Shown: positions 1-8,871, counted from the stretch's first letter. The stretch is DNA of 51,819 nt from an uncultured Lachnospiraceae bacterium (GCA_902789175.1 CADANF010000018.1:1-51819), one strand, 5' to 3'. Program-made: numbers and translations. Notes: generated from the letters alone by a model not told the origin.

Positions 1-80
1 CAGGGATATTTGGAGAAGTTACTTCCACCCCTTGTCTTTGCAATAGTAAGTTCCAGTCAGAGAGATGGGGCAACTGGAAT

Positions 81-434
81 TTAGTTTTCCAATTGACCTA
101 ACGCTAGCATAACGCTAGCATCTTCTTTCAGTCTCTTTTCAATATCAGAGGCACTGTATAATACTCTAGTTACCGTGACAGTCTCGTCCTTGAATACATA
201 AAATACCGAGTAATTATCTACTAGCATTCGCCTAAGTCCTTGTGAGCGTTCCGGTTCAAAATCTACCAGTCTAAATTTCTCTGGAAAGAAGCCAAGTTCA
301 AGTACACAATCAGCTATTCTGTTATACTGCCCCATAGCATTTTCCGGCGATTGCAAATTAACTGCAATATACTCATATATCCCATTCATATCATTCAAAG
401 CTGTTTCAGTAATTTTTACAGGATATTCTCTCAT
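81..434 (-). CDS. RelE/ParE-family toxin
   Basis: This 117-residue protein is the toxin of a type II toxin-antitoxin pair. The RelE/ParE fold is suggested by the central stretch LRRMLVDNYSVFYVF followed by the TVTVTRVLYSASDI strand pair, which matches the family pattern of a conserved arginine, a short beta strand and a C-terminal hydrophobic strand. Its ATG overlaps the antitoxin stop by four bases (ATGA), so the two are probably translationally coupled. RelE members cut mRNA at the ribosome and ParE members poison gyrase; sequence alone does not say which applies. The roughly 15 residues after the last strand exceed the usual domain. The family call is fairly secure, the target is not. Confidence 0.85.
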   Translation of the reverse strand: MREYPVKITETALNDMNGIYEYIAVNLQSPENAMGQYNRIADCVLELGFFPEKFRLVDFEPERSQGLRRMLVDNYSVFYVFKDETVTVTRVLYSASDIEKRLKEDASVMLALGQLEN

Positions 435-736
435 CTGTGGTTCTCTCTAAAAGCTGCAAATGCAGCCTTTGCATCATGTACTCGTCCAGCTTCAATATTC
501 TCAAAGCCTTCCTGTAATTTTGTATGAATCTCTGCATTCGTCATTAGATCCGCATTAATAGCATCTGGTGCCTGAGGCAATGAAACTCTAAAAGGAATTC
601 CACCTGTGAGCGTAATCTGTCTTAAATACATATCAATAGCTGTAGACATAGGAATTCCAAGACGTGAAAGCACATCCTCAGCTGATTTTTTCGTTGTAGG
701 ATTAACTCTTAAATTGAGTGTTGCTGTTTTCTCCAT
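431..736 (-). CDS. RelB/DinJ-family antitoxin
   Basis: This is the cognate antitoxin, 101 residues from the ATG at 736. A TTG start three codons upstream is possible, but it would sit directly on the AGGAG ribosome site, whereas the ATG has the normal nine-base spacing. The N-terminus (ATLNLRVNPTTKKSAEDVL) is the ribbon-helix-helix DNA-binding segment typical of RelB/DinJ; the segment LGIPMSTAIDMYLRQI is the second helix pair. The C-terminal half would wrap the toxin. The gene is first in the operon and probably represses its own promoter through the palindrome at 763-781. Confidence 0.87.
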   Translation of the reverse strand: MEKTATLNLRVNPTTKKSAEDVLSRLGIPMSTAIDMYLRQITLTGGIPFRVSLPQAPDAINADLMTNAEIHTKLQEGFENIEAGRVHDAKAAFAAFRENHR

Positions 737-759
737 ACGTATCAACTCCTTTTTTGTTT

Positions 760-788
760 ATTGTAACGCGATTTGCGTTACGATTCAA
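760..788 (-). promoter_or_regulatory. Toxin-antitoxin promoter with embedded operator
   Basis: On the - strand there is a -35 box TTGAAT (788-783), a 17-bp spacer and a -10 box TACAAT (765-760). The palindrome GTAACGC-GATTT-GCGTTAC (763-781) fills the spacer and touches the -10 box. This is the expected place for RelB-type autorepression. The promoter lies 24 bases upstream of the antitoxin ATG. Confidence 0.7.
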
Positions 789-811
789 GATATGCTTGCA
801 AATTTTATCGC

Positions 812-856
812 TTATCGCTTGCTTTTATCGCTCGATATATTGCTTGCAAGCGATAA
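812..856. repeat. 11-bp inverted repeat upstream of the toxin-antitoxin promoter
   Basis: TTATCGCTTGC (812-822) is the exact reverse complement of GCAAGCGATAA (846-856), with a 23-base loop. The neighbourhood also repeats GCTTGCAA and TTATCGCT several times (793-856). There is no T-run on either side, so it is not an obvious terminator. It may be an additional operator or a decayed repeat element. Confidence 0.4.
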
Positions 857-976
857 ATAATCAAACCATCAGATGTTGAAAACTACATCATTACCGAATA
901 ACAATTCTGAACACGCATATATTCCACCACCTCCTTAAACTTGCTTAAATCTGCACATAAAAAATAGGCATAAAAA

Positions 977-1010
977 ATGCGTGGGAAGAAAATCAATTCT
1001 TCTCACGCAT
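977..1010 (-). terminator. Rho-independent terminator, leftward
   Basis: On the - strand the arms ATGCGTG-A-GAAGAA and TTCTTC-C-CACGCAT form a hairpin with a six-base loop, followed by a run of six T. The stop codon of a short leftward open frame (993-995) lies in the loop, which suggests the terminator once served the gene remnant at 993-1100. Confidence 0.55.
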
Positions 1011-1100
1011 CTTAAATGCCTTTGCTTTTTCTATCTTAATATTATCACTATTCTTTTCCCGCGTATATGTCCAATGTCGGACGAGACGAGACAAAACGAG
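993..1100 (-). pseudogene. C-terminal remnant of an unknown gene
   Basis: An open frame of 35 codons, lacking a start, ends inside the terminator hairpin. It reads as a protein-like lysine/glutamate-rich tail (for example IKIEKAKAFKMREKN). The frame is closed upstream by TGA at 1101-1103. It looks like the 3' end of a gene whose 5' part has been lost. The family is not recognised. Confidence 0.25.
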
Positions 1101-1125
1101 TCAAAACAAGACAAAATGAGACCGG
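1086..1125. repeat. Imperfect 10-bp tandem repeat (four units)
   Basis: Four consecutive decamers follow the pattern ACGAGACAAA, ACGAGTCAAA, ACAAGACAAA, ATGAGACCGG. They lie in the gene-poor stretch 737-1352. A separate inverted repeat, GTACTTGA (1229-1236) against TCAAGTAC (1250-1257), lies further right. Nothing else is recognised in this gap. Confidence 0.5.
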
Positions 1126-1288
1126 ATATTAAACTGATGATTATTGCAACCATTTTGCAACCAGACAATTTAAAAATTCTGTTTTTATGCCCGTTTCCAG
1201 CGATAATCCATTATTCCAGCCATGCTCTGTACTTGACTCGCTTCGCTCCTCAAGTACCGTCGCCATAGGCGCCGTATAGTTCAAGAAT

Positions 1289-1331
1289 AAAAAACGCCCC
1301 TCTGAATGCAAAGCATTCTCGGTGCGTTTTT
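1289..1331. terminator. guaA terminator, possibly bidirectional
   Basis: The arms AAAACGC...GAATGC and GCATTC...GCGTTTTT flank an AAA loop. On the - strand the hairpin ends in GGGGCGTTTTTT, a classical intrinsic terminator 22 bases past the guaA stop. The + strand also has a T-run, so it may work both ways. Confidence 0.75.
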
Positions 1332-1352
1332 ATTCTCGAACTGCATGACTTG

Positions 1353-2912
1353 TTATTCAAGCTCTATAGTTCCTGGTGGTTTTGAAGTAAGGTCGTACAT
1401 TACGCGGTTTACTCCCTTAACTTCATTTATGATGCGGTTCATGACTTTCTGGAGCACTTCAAATGGAATCTCTGTGCAATCAGCTGTCATGAAATCTGAT
1501 GTGTTTACAGCACGAAGAACTACAGCATAATCATATGTTCTAAAGTCTCCCATAACACCGACTGAACGCATGTTAGAAAGAGCTGCAAAGTACTGATTTG
1601 GCTTAGCCTTCATAAGACCTGCATCATATGCCTTATCAATCTCTTCTCTGTAGATTGCATCAGCATCCTGGACAATCTTAACCTTTTCAGCTGTTACTTC
1701 ACCAACAATTCTTATTCCAAGTCCTGGACCTGGGAATGGCTGACGGAATACAAGGTATTCTGGAAGTCCAAGTTCGAGACCTGCGCGTCTTACCTCATCC
1801 TTAAAGAGCATTCTGAGAGGCTCTACAATCTCCTTAAAGCGAACATCTTCAGGAAGTCCGCCTACATTGTGATGAGACTTGATAGTAGCCGATTTTCCAA
1901 GTCCTGATTCAATAACATCAGGGTAAATAGTACCCTGAGCAAGAAAATCAACTTCACCGATCTTAATAGATTCTTCCTCAAATACACGGATGAATTCTTC
2001 ACCGATGATTTTTCTCTTCTTCTCCGGCTCAGTAACGCCTTCAAGTTTCTTATAATATCTTTCAGCAGCATTTACACGGATGAAGTTAAGATCGAACTTA
2101 CCCTTCTCACCGAAGATCTCTTCTACCTGATCGCCCTCATCTTTACGAAGAAGACCATGATCTACAAATACGCAGGTAAGCTGTTTACCTACAGCTTTTG
2201 CAAGAAGAGCTGCTGCAACAGATGAATCCACACCACCTGAAAGAGCAAGAAGAACTCTTCCATTTCCAATCTTCTCGCGAAGCTCTTTTATTGTTGACTC
2301 AACAAAGCTGTCCATCTTCCATGAACCACTGCATCCACATACATCGATAACGAAGTTGCGGAGCATATCCTGTCCCTGTTCTGTATGCATTACTTCTGGA
2401 TGGAACTGTGTAGCATAAAGCTTTCTTTCCTCATTTTCCATAGCAGCTACAGGACAATCCTTAGTTTTCGCTGTAATCTTAAATCCCTCTGGAACTTCCG
2501 CAATGTAGTCTGTATGACTCATCCAAACAGTAGGATCCTTCTTAACGCCCTTGAAAAGCTTAGAATTCTCCTCAAGAATTTCTGTAGCTGTAGACCCATA
2601 TTCACTTACTGGAGCGGTAGCAACCTTACCTCCAAGAAGATGAGCCATAAGCTGTGAACCATAACAGATACCCATAACAGGAATTCCAAGGTTGAAAATT
2701 TCCTTAGAATAACTTGGTGAAGTCTCAAGATAAACACTATTAGGTCCACCAGTAAAGATGATTCCCTTTGGATTTATCTCTTTAATTTCATCAAGAGTCA
2801 TAGTGTATGGGCGAACTTCCGCATAGACATTGCATTCTCTGACACGTCTGGCGATAAGCTGATTGTACTGACCTCCAAAGTCAAGCACGATGATAGTCTC
2901 TCGATTCATCAT
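1353..2912 (-). CDS. guaA: GMP synthase (glutamine-hydrolysing)
   Basis: GuaA converts XMP to GMP using ATP and the amide nitrogen of glutamine, the last step of guanine nucleotide synthesis in the cytoplasm. The 519-residue length is normal. The class I amidotransferase domain has the nucleophile Cys83 in GICYGSQL and the His171/Glu173 pair in QFHPEV. The ATP pyrophosphatase domain has the P-loop SGGVDS at 225-230, and the C-terminal dimerisation domain ends in [13 protein letters not shown], the usual GuaA terminus. The ATG at 2912 is served by GGGAG five bases upstream; a second ATG follows directly. An in-frame short ORF stops immediately before this start. No purine riboswitch core was seen upstream. 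Confidence 0.98.
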   Translation of the reverse strand: MMNRETIIVLDFGGQYNQLIARRVRECNVYAEVRPYTMTLDEIKEINPKGIIFTGGPNSVYLETSPSYSKEIFNLGIPVMGICYGSQLMAHLLGGKVATAPVSEYGSTATEILEENSKLFKGVKKDPTVWMSHTDYIAEVPEGFKITAKTKDCPVAAMENEERKLYATQFHPEVMHTEQGQDMLRNFVIDVCGCSGSWKMDSFVESTIKELREKIGNGRVLLALSGGVDSSVAAALLAKAVGKQLTCVFVDHGLLRKDEGDQVEEIFGEKGKFDLNFIRVNAAERYYKKLEGVTEPEKKRKIIGEEFIRVFEEESIKIGEVDFLAQGTIYPDVIESGLGKSATIKSHHNVGGLPEDVRFKEIVEPLRMLFKDEVRRAGLELGLPEYLVFRQPFPGPGLGIRIVGEVTAEKVKIVQDADAIYREEIDKAYDAGLMKAKPNQYFAALSNMRSVGVMGDFRTYDYAVVLRAVNTSDFMTADCTEIPFEVLQKVMNRIINEVKGVNRVMYDLTSKPPGTIELE

Positions 2913-3041
2913 TTAATCTCCCTGATCTTTTATTAATAAATGTCTGGCACGAAACCAAACATTATATGCTGCGTCAATGCTGTCATTAAAGCTGCTATAA
3001 ACATACTCTGTATTGATCCAGCAAATCTGCAAGAAAATATT
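2913..3041 (-). other. guaA 5' region with an in-frame open stretch
   Basis: The 203-base gap between the S41 protease gene and guaA contains a 42-codon open stretch in the same frame as guaA, closed by TAA directly before the guaA ATG. It reads as protein-like sequence (SSFNDSIDAAYNVWFRARH). It has no ATG and no clear ribosome site; TTG at 3032 is the only candidate start. It may be a gene remnant, a leader peptide or chance. The rest of the gap shows no promoter that can be defended. Confidence 0.25.
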
Positions 3042-3115
3042 TTAAATGTTATGCAAGCTTAAAGCCCGCAAGAAACAATTATAAACGAAATCCATAAGAA
3101 ATGCACATACATTTC

Positions 3116-4438
3116 TTATTTCTTTTCCTCACCTGCATCTGAAGCACTGGCCTTTACTGGCTTACCTCCAAGGATCTCAATACCCTTCTGAAGCTGATTA
3201 TCCTTATCTATAGGCTTGTCTGCCACATACTTAAGGCTTTCATCTAAAACAACCTCTACATCTGGAGCAATACCCTTCTTATGGATATCTTCTCCTGAAG
3301 GAATGAAATATTTAGCAATAGTAAGTTTTACAGCAGAACCATCCTTAAGAGGAAATACTGACTGCATTATACCTTTACCATAAGTATTTTCTCCAACAAC
3401 AGTTGCTACTCCATAGTCTCTAAGCACACCTGTAAATATTTCCGCTGCACTTGCACTATTTCCATTTACAAGAACTACCATTGGAAGATCCACCTTGTGT
3501 CCATCTGAGCAATAAACAGGTTTTGTTACATCTTTTCCATTTTTATCCTGAGTTGAAAGAAGAAGCCCCTTCTTTTCTGCGCCCTTAGCCTTTGCATCAT
3601 CGTCAATGATATAATCAGCCATTGCTGTTACAGCACTCACAAGTCCACCAGGATTATCTCTAAGGTCAAATATGATTGACTTAGCCCCATCGTTTGTAAG
3701 GCTATCCACTGCTTCATAAAACTGTTTTGGAGTATTATCAATAAACTGATCGATCTTAATATATCCAATGTTACCATCGAGCATTGAATAATCGACGGTG
3801 TAATTCTGAACAGTATCTCTCTTAATTTCAATAGTTACATAATCCTTGATACTTTCGCGGTAAAATCTGATCTTTGCTGTTGTACCCTTGGTACCGCGGA
3901 TCATCTTAACAACCTGCTCAAGCTCCATATCTGTTGTAATCTCTGTATCATCAACTGAAATAAATACATCTCCTGGAAGTACTCCAGCAGCCTCTGCAGG
4001 ACTGTTCTTAATAGGCTTAACCACATAAGTAAGACCTGTATCCACTTTCTTTGATACTGTTGCGCCAATACCACAGTATTCTCCACTGTCGTCTTCCATC
4101 AATTTATCATATTCTTCTTTTGTATAATAAACTGAATACGGATCATCTAAACCCTCAAGAATACCGTCATAGTATCTCTCTTCCTGCTTAGATGGGTCTT
4201 CATCAAAATAGAAATAATTATCGATAAGACCTTCAATTTCATTTGTCTTTTGTTTAGTGTCTTTTGAATCAATATCAAATGGTGCCTCAGTTGCACTTGC
4301 ATTTTCACCATTTAATTTAGCATCCACACTGGCATTTCCATCTTTTACATTTGATAGATCACCTTTAGAACAGCCGCAAAGACTTGTAATAACTAAAGCA
4401 GATACTATAAATGATCCTAATAATCTCTTACGTTTCAT
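3116..4438 (-). CDS. S41 C-terminal processing protease, lipoprotein
   Basis: This 440-residue Ctp-family serine protease is probably anchored outside the cytoplasmic membrane. The N-terminus has a basic stretch, a hydrophobic helix and a lipobox ending at Cys23 (SLCGC). An acidic linker precedes the PDZ domain (GIGATVSKK through VKMIRGTKGTTAKIRFYR). The S41 core follows, with the catalytic serine in VNGNSASAAEIF and the lysine in TYGKGIMQS. Ctp proteases trim exported proteins, including cell-wall hydrolases or their regulators. It lies six bases after the M23 peptidase gene at the end of the ftsEX operon, which suggests that the FtsEX-linked hydrolase could be a substrate. The family is certain; the substrate is inference. 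Confidence 0.93.
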   Translation of the reverse strand: MKRKRLLGSFIVSALVITSLCGCSKGDLSNVKDGNASVDAKLNGENASATEAPFDIDSKDTKQKTNEIEGLIDNYFYFDEDPSKQEERYYDGILEGLDDPYSVYYTKEEYDKLMEDDSGEYCGIGATVSKKVDTGLTYVVKPIKNSPAEAAGVLPGDVFISVDDTEITTDMELEQVVKMIRGTKGTTAKIRFYRESIKDYVTIEIKRDTVQNYTVDYSMLDGNIGYIKIDQFIDNTPKQFYEAVDSLTNDGAKSIIFDLRDNPGGLVSAVTAMADYIIDDDAKAKGAEKKGLLLSTQDKNGKDVTKPVYCSDGHKVDLPMVVLVNGNSASAAEIFTGVLRDYGVATVVGENTYGKGIMQSVFPLKDGSAVKLTIAKYFIPSGEDIHKKGIAPDVEVVLDESLKYVADKPIDKDNQLQKGIEILGGKPVKASASDAGEEKK

Positions 4439-4444
4439 TTTATT

Positions 4445-5923
4445 CTATTGTCCTTTTTCCAAAAGGTAATCCAATGGATCAACATATTCCCCATTATGTC
4501 TAACGCCAAAATGAAGATGTGCTCCTGTTGAAATACCTGTACTTCCTACATATCCTACAACCTGTCCACGAACTACCTTATCTCCAGGAGAACATGCATA
4601 TCCTGAAAGATGTTCATAAACGATTGTATATCCACTTCCAATATCTATCATAATCGTATTACCCATAGCCTCGATATATCCTGTATGGATAACCGTTCCA
4701 CTCATGGCCGCAACAGCGTAATCTCCCATATCCGCCCCTATATCAATACCCATATGATATGTGCTAGCCCCCGCTATTGGTGCATCTCTTCCACCAAAAT
4801 ATGATGTGATATAAGTACTTGATGGACATGGCCATGCAAATTTTTCACCATTATATGCGCCCTGCTCATATACAACAATTGTATGTGATGTTTTTTCAAT
4901 ATTACTAAGTTTTGAAGTCTGATTAAACTCAAGCTGTTCTAAAGATTCAAGCTTACTCTTACCCGAATCAATAGCAGCCTGATAATCAGCAATCTGCTTA
5001 TCCTTTGCATCAGAAAGCTCAATTAATATTTCTTCTTCATCATTTAATGCCTGCTCAAGAAGTCCTGAATCATCAACAATAGACTCTAAAAGAACCTTCT
5101 TATTTGCGATAGTTCTTCTTTTTTCTGTAAAATCATCCAGCAGTTTCTTATCATAGTCATCTACTGCCTGTATATATTCTGCATTATTAAGAACATCGCC
5201 AAAATCAGCAGCATTAAGAAGAGCATCAAGATAAGTAAAATTCTGATTTTCATAAGCATTCTGAATATGAGCTTTTAAAATCTCATATTGAGCATTTTCT
5301 TCTTCCTCGGCCTGTTCTAATTCTTTGTTTATAACAGCTACAGTTTCTTCAGCTCTTTTTTTCTTATCCTGCAGATCTTTCTTCTTGTCTTCATATTCCA
5401 TTATCTTTTCATCCATTTTCTGAAGAACAGTAATGAAATCATTCTGCTGAGACATAAGTTCCTTTAATTCCTTAGAAACCTTTTCTTTCTCAGATTTTGT
5501 ATTGGAATACTCTTTTTTAAGCTGCTGAATATCTGCATTAGTGTATGAGTAAGATGGGGAGGAAATGATCTGCTGTTTATTTCCTTCCGTAGTATTTTCT
5601 TCTGACTTTTCAGTAGTATTTTCTGTTGTATTCTCTGTAGTTACTCCAGATCCATTTTCTACTGTTGTTTTTTCTGTTGAAGGACTTTCTGTCGGTCTTT
5701 CAGCTGGCTTCTCAGTATTTTCCGTAGTTACCACAGCGTCTGAACCAGATGCAAGATATATTATATCTTTTTCCTCAACAAATCTAAGATTTGTCTCTGG
5801 ATATACATCATATTTAGTTTTATTATTATCCCCACTGGTACGACCAGTACCTGCAAAAACATTAGTCCCTGCCAGCATTGCTGCAAGCAGGGATACTAAT
5901 ATCACTCTAATTCTCTTTTTCAA
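4445..5923 (-). CDS. Coiled-coil M23 peptidase (EnvC/PcsB-like role)
   Basis: This secreted 492-residue protein has a signal peptide (VILVSLLAAMLAGTNVFA). A Thr/Glu-rich low-complexity linker with TTENTTEN repeats follows, then a long coiled coil at about 125-340, and a C-terminal M23/LytM domain from about 365. The zinc ligands are visible in YHMGIDIGADMGD (HxxxD) and HLHFGVRHNG (HxH), so the domain should be an active peptidoglycan endopeptidase. Coiled coil plus hydrolase, placed directly after ftsX, is the layout of hydrolases that FtsEX activates (EnvC in Gram-negatives, PcsB/CwlO in Gram-positives). It therefore probably acts at the septum or side wall. A rightward open frame opposite the low-complexity linker is a shadow. 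Confidence 0.92.
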   Translation of the reverse strand: MKKRIRVILVSLLAAMLAGTNVFAGTGRTSGDNNKTKYDVYPETNLRFVEEKDIIYLASGSDAVVTTENTEKPAERPTESPSTEKTTVENGSGVTTENTTENTTEKSEENTTEGNKQQIISSPSYSYTNADIQQLKKEYSNTKSEKEKVSKELKELMSQQNDFITVLQKMDEKIMEYEDKKKDLQDKKKRAEETVAVINKELEQAEEEENAQYEILKAHIQNAYENQNFTYLDALLNAADFGDVLNNAEYIQAVDDYDKKLLDDFTEKRRTIANKKVLLESIVDDSGLLEQALNDEEEILIELSDAKDKQIADYQAAIDSGKSKLESLEQLEFNQTSKLSNIEKTSHTIVVYEQGAYNGEKFAWPCPSSTYITSYFGGRDAPIAGASTYHMGIDIGADMGDYAVAAMSGTVIHTGYIEAMGNTIMIDIGSGYTIVYEHLSGYACSPGDKVVRGQVVGYVGSTGISTGAHLHFGVRHNGEYVDPLDYLLEKGQ

Positions 5924-5953
5924 AAGATCTTCTCCTAATTATTAATTATTAAA

Positions 5954-6862
5954 TTAAACTTTAAGATGTTTCTTAGTAGTGAGCCAGCTTCCTAAGAAAC
6001 CTATTCCAAGACCTATAAGAATTGACACTGGAGCAAGCGTCTTGAAAAGTGTTCCCGCTGGAACAAAAGCAAAAAGTGTCTTTAAGATTGAGAACCTTCC
6101 TGCAACATAGTTAATTACCATATCATATAAATAATAAAGTAAAACTACAGGAATTACGGAACCAATAAGTCCGATAACAACACCTTCTACTATGAATGGT
6201 GCACGAACGAAAGCATTTGTTGCACCAATAAGCTTCATTATCTTAATCTCTTCCTTACGTACTGAAATACCAATTGTAATAGTATTACTTATAAGGAATA
6301 TAGATACGAGGAACAGAATACCGATAATAGCAATAGAAGCATATCCAACAAATGAATTGATGGCAGCCACACTATCAGCTGTATATTCTGAACTTCTTAC
6401 TTTACGAACTCCGTCGATGCTCTGAAGGAACTGAACGAAATCAGCCTGCTTTGATACATCTTTAAGAGTAATCTTAAATGATTCACAGTTAGCAAGTGGG
6501 TTATCTGTTCCGAAAGTCTCACGCGCTGCTTCTGGATCATCATAGTTCTTATCTGAGAAAGTCTTCCATGCTTCCTCTGCAGAAATGAAATCAATAGTAT
6601 CAACTTCACTTCTTGTTCTAATCTGTTCTTTGATATTATCTATCTGCTGTTCAGTAACACCTTCGTTAAAGAATACCGAAATAGAGATATTTCCTTCAAC
6701 ATTTTTAATTGCAGATCTGAAATTTACGATTACTGCATAAAAAAGTCCAAAAATGAAGAGACAAGCAATAATAGTACCAATTGAAGCTAAAGAGAATAAA
6801 AAATTTCTTCTTATATTCTTAAGACCCTGACGGATACTATACCATAATGAACTAATCCTCAT
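5954..6862 (-). CDS. ftsX: Cell division protein FtsX
   Basis: FtsX is the membrane subunit of the FtsEX complex, which passes ATP hydrolysis to cell-wall hydrolases outside the cell. The start is placed at ATG 6862 (MRISSLWYSIRQGLKNI, 302 residues) because GGAGG lies eight bases upstream. A start at 6883 would add seven residues without a better site. A first membrane helix (about 22-45) is followed by the extracellular loop with the FtsX-typical pattern ISVFFNEGVTEQQID. Three more helices follow, the first carrying SNTITIGISVRKEEI. The gene overlaps ftsE by 11 bases, so the subunits are translationally coupled. Confidence 0.96.
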   Translation of the reverse strand: MRISSLWYSIRQGLKNIRRNFLFSLASIGTIIACLFIFGLFYAVIVNFRSAIKNVEGNISISVFFNEGVTEQQIDNIKEQIRTRSEVDTIDFISAEEAWKTFSDKNYDDPEAARETFGTDNPLANCESFKITLKDVSKQADFVQFLQSIDGVRKVRSSEYTADSVAAINSFVGYASIAIIGILFLVSIFLISNTITIGISVRKEEIKIMKLIGATNAFVRAPFIVEGVVIGLIGSVIPVVLLYYLYDMVINYVAGRFSILKTLFAFVPAGTLFKTLAPVSILIGLGIGFLGSWLTTKKHLKV

Positions 6863-7538
6863 CGATGTAGCCTCCCTTCTCAACGTCGCTAACGATAACG
6901 CCGTGTTTTAAGGTTACTACTCTCTTCTTCATAACATCAACTATTTCCTTATTATGTGTAACAACTACAACTGTTGTTCCCTTAGCGTTGATGTCTTCAA
7001 GAAGATTCATGATTTCCCATGAATTCTTTGGATCTAAGTTACCTGTAGGCTCATCCGCAAGAATAATATCAGGTTTATTAACAAGCGCTCTTGCAATAGC
7101 AACTCTCTGCTGCTCACCACCTGAAAGCTCTCTTGGATATGACTTATACTTATCTGCAAGACCAACTAATGTAAGCATTGCTGGAACCTGACGTCTGATA
7201 TAACGTGATGGTGTCTCTATAACACGCTGGGCAAATGCTACATTTTCGTATACGGTACGATCCTTAAGAAGTTTGAAGTTCTGGAATACTACACCAATCT
7301 TTCTTCTTACCCTTGGAATCTGTCTTTTCTTAATCTTGTTATAATCATAACCTGCGATAGTGATTCTACCCTTAGTTGGAGCCATTTCTCTTAAAAGAAG
7401 CTCAATCATTGTTGTCTTTCCCGAACCAGAACTACCAACGATGAATACGAATTCTCCATCTTCAATCTTTAAGTTAATATCTTTTAAAGCTACTGTTCCG
7501 GTAGGGTACTTCATAGTTACATTTTCTAAACTGATCAT
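6852..7538 (-). CDS. ftsE: Cell division ATP-binding protein FtsE
   Basis: FtsE is the cytoplasmic ATPase that partners FtsX, here at the usual 228 residues. Walker A is GSSGSGKTT, the signature motif is LSGGEQQRVAIARAL, Walker B is IILADEPTGNLD, and the H-loop is VVVVTHN. MISLENVTMKYPTGT is a typical FtsE opening. The gene follows the PucR-type regulator by 47 bases and overlaps ftsX, forming the front of an ftsEX, M23, Ctp operon. Confidence 0.97.
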   Translation of the reverse strand: MISLENVTMKYPTGTVALKDINLKIEDGEFVFIVGSSGSGKTTMIELLLREMAPTKGRITIAGYDYNKIKKRQIPRVRRKIGVVFQNFKLLKDRTVYENVAFAQRVIETPSRYIRRQVPAMLTLVGLADKYKSYPRELSGGEQQRVAIARALVNKPDIILADEPTGNLDPKNSWEIMNLLEDINAKGTTVVVVTHNKEIVDVMKKRVVTLKHGVIVSDVEKGGYIDED

Positions 7539-7585
7539 GTTAAAAAGTATATCCTTCCATTTTTATGAAACATTAGGGCGTCAAG

Positions 7586-8677
7586 TTAGAAATCAAGTGT
7601 CTCCATATATTTCATATATTTTACGACCATAAGAGCAATCTTAAATGTGATAGCATCTTCGAATACTCTTAAGTCAAGTCCTGTAGCCTTCTCTATCTTG
7701 TCGAGACGGTATACAAGTGTATTTCTGTGAATGTACAGCTGTCTTGATGTTTCTGAAACGTTGAGGTTATTCTCAAAGAACTTGTTGATTGTTGTAAGTG
7801 TTTCATCATCAAATTCATCAGGAGACTTTCCATCAAATATTTCTTTAATGAACATTCTGCAAAGTGGAATTGGGAGCTGATAGATAAGTCTGCCAATACC
7901 AAGATTGTTATAAGCTATGATATTTCTGTCACTGTAGAAGATCTTTCCTACATCCAGAGCCATCTTTGCTTCCTTATAAGATCTTGAAACTTCCTTGATC
8001 TCATTTACGATTGTACCAAATGCTACATGTACTGAAATCATTGCTTCTGTATTGAGCATATCAACAATGACCTTTGCAACCTTTGCTAAATCTTCATAAG
8101 TCTCTGTTGGCTTAACTTCCTTAACAAGGATGATATCCTTCTCATCTACAGCTGTAATGAAATCCTTTGTCTTACTTGCGAAAAGATTTCTAACTGTTTC
8201 AAGAGCATTATTGTCCTTTTCTGTCTTTGTTTCAATTATAAACACAACTCTCTTTACATCTGTATCGATGTGAAGCTTCTTTGCTCTGTTATAAATATCA
8301 ACAAGAAGGAGATTATCAAGGAGAAGATTCTTAATAAAGTTATCTTTATCAAATCTCTCTTTATAGGCAACAAGAAGGCTCTGCACCTGGAATGCCGCCA
8401 TCTTTCCTACCATATATGTGCTATCATTATCTCCCTTTGCCATAATGACATATTCGAGCTGTTTATCATCATTTACTTTAAAAAAATGATACCCAAGAAG
8501 AGACTGACTCTCAGCTGGAGACTCAGCAAATGCAGCAACTGCATCTTCATAGCCTTCGAAGTTGCCTTCTACAGTCTTTGCCAGCGCACGTCCTTCAATG
8601 TCCATGATTACAAGGTCAACTTTTGTAATCGTCTTAATTCCTTCGATCGTATCCTGTAAGATCTGATTTGAAATCAT
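7586..8677 (-). CDS. PucR/CdaR-type transcriptional regulator
   Basis: This 363-residue protein has a C-terminal PucR-type helix-turn-helix, seen in FFENNLNVSETSRQLYIHRNTLVYRLDKIE. The N-terminus (residues 1-130) resembles the sugar-diacid recognition domain of CdaR, and the middle is a GGDEF-like PucR linker domain. Such proteins usually sense small carboxylic acids and activate catabolic genes, yet no catabolic gene is adjacent. It sits 47 bases ahead of ftsE in the same direction, so it is probably the first gene of the envelope operon or its regulator. The start has GGAG upstream. The family call is strong; the ligand is unknown. Confidence 0.88.
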   Translation of the reverse strand: MISNQILQDTIEGIKTITKVDLVIMDIEGRALAKTVEGNFEGYEDAVAAFAESPAESQSLLGYHFFKVNDDKQLEYVIMAKGDNDSTYMVGKMAAFQVQSLLVAYKERFDKDNFIKNLLLDNLLLVDIYNRAKKLHIDTDVKRVVFIIETKTEKDNNALETVRNLFASKTKDFITAVDEKDIILVKEVKPTETYEDLAKVAKVIVDMLNTEAMISVHVAFGTIVNEIKEVSRSYKEAKMALDVGKIFYSDRNIIAYNNLGIGRLIYQLPIPLCRMFIKEIFDGKSPDEFDDETLTTINKFFENNLNVSETSRQLYIHRNTLVYRLDKIEKATGLDLRVFEDAITFKIALMVVKYMKYMETLDF

Positions 8678-8811
8678 TATCTTTCACTCCTTCTTTTCTT
8701 TTTTTTCTCTGCAAAAGAGTGTTTATGCTCCCCATACATTCTAAATGTTTCATTAGGGCATAGTTCTGCCTAAAAGAAACACTCCACTTGATTTTAACAG
8801 AAAACTCTCAT

Positions 8812-8852
8812 AAAAAAAAGAGGAAATACGGTAATTCACCATATTCCCTCTT
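8812..8852 (-). terminator. Terminator of the sugar ABC ATPase gene
   Basis: On the - strand AAGAGGGAATATGGT pairs with ACCGTATTTCCTCTT around a short loop, with one bulge, and is followed by eight T. It begins 20 bases past the stop at 8872. Confidence 0.85.
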
Positions 8853-8871
8853 AGAAAAGTCTTAATTATGA

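Noticed and set aside
1-80. Leftward open reading before the toxin gene
   Set aside because: It is too short and cut by the window edge, with no recognisable motif.
2913-3115. Purine riboswitch before guaA
   Set aside because: No paired helices with the conserved junction sequences or a terminator were recognised.
5565-5945. Rightward 126-codon open frame opposite the M23 peptidase gene
   Set aside because: It mirrors the Thr/Glu-rich low-complexity linker, giving a Val/Phe/Ser repeat translation, and has no ribosome site.
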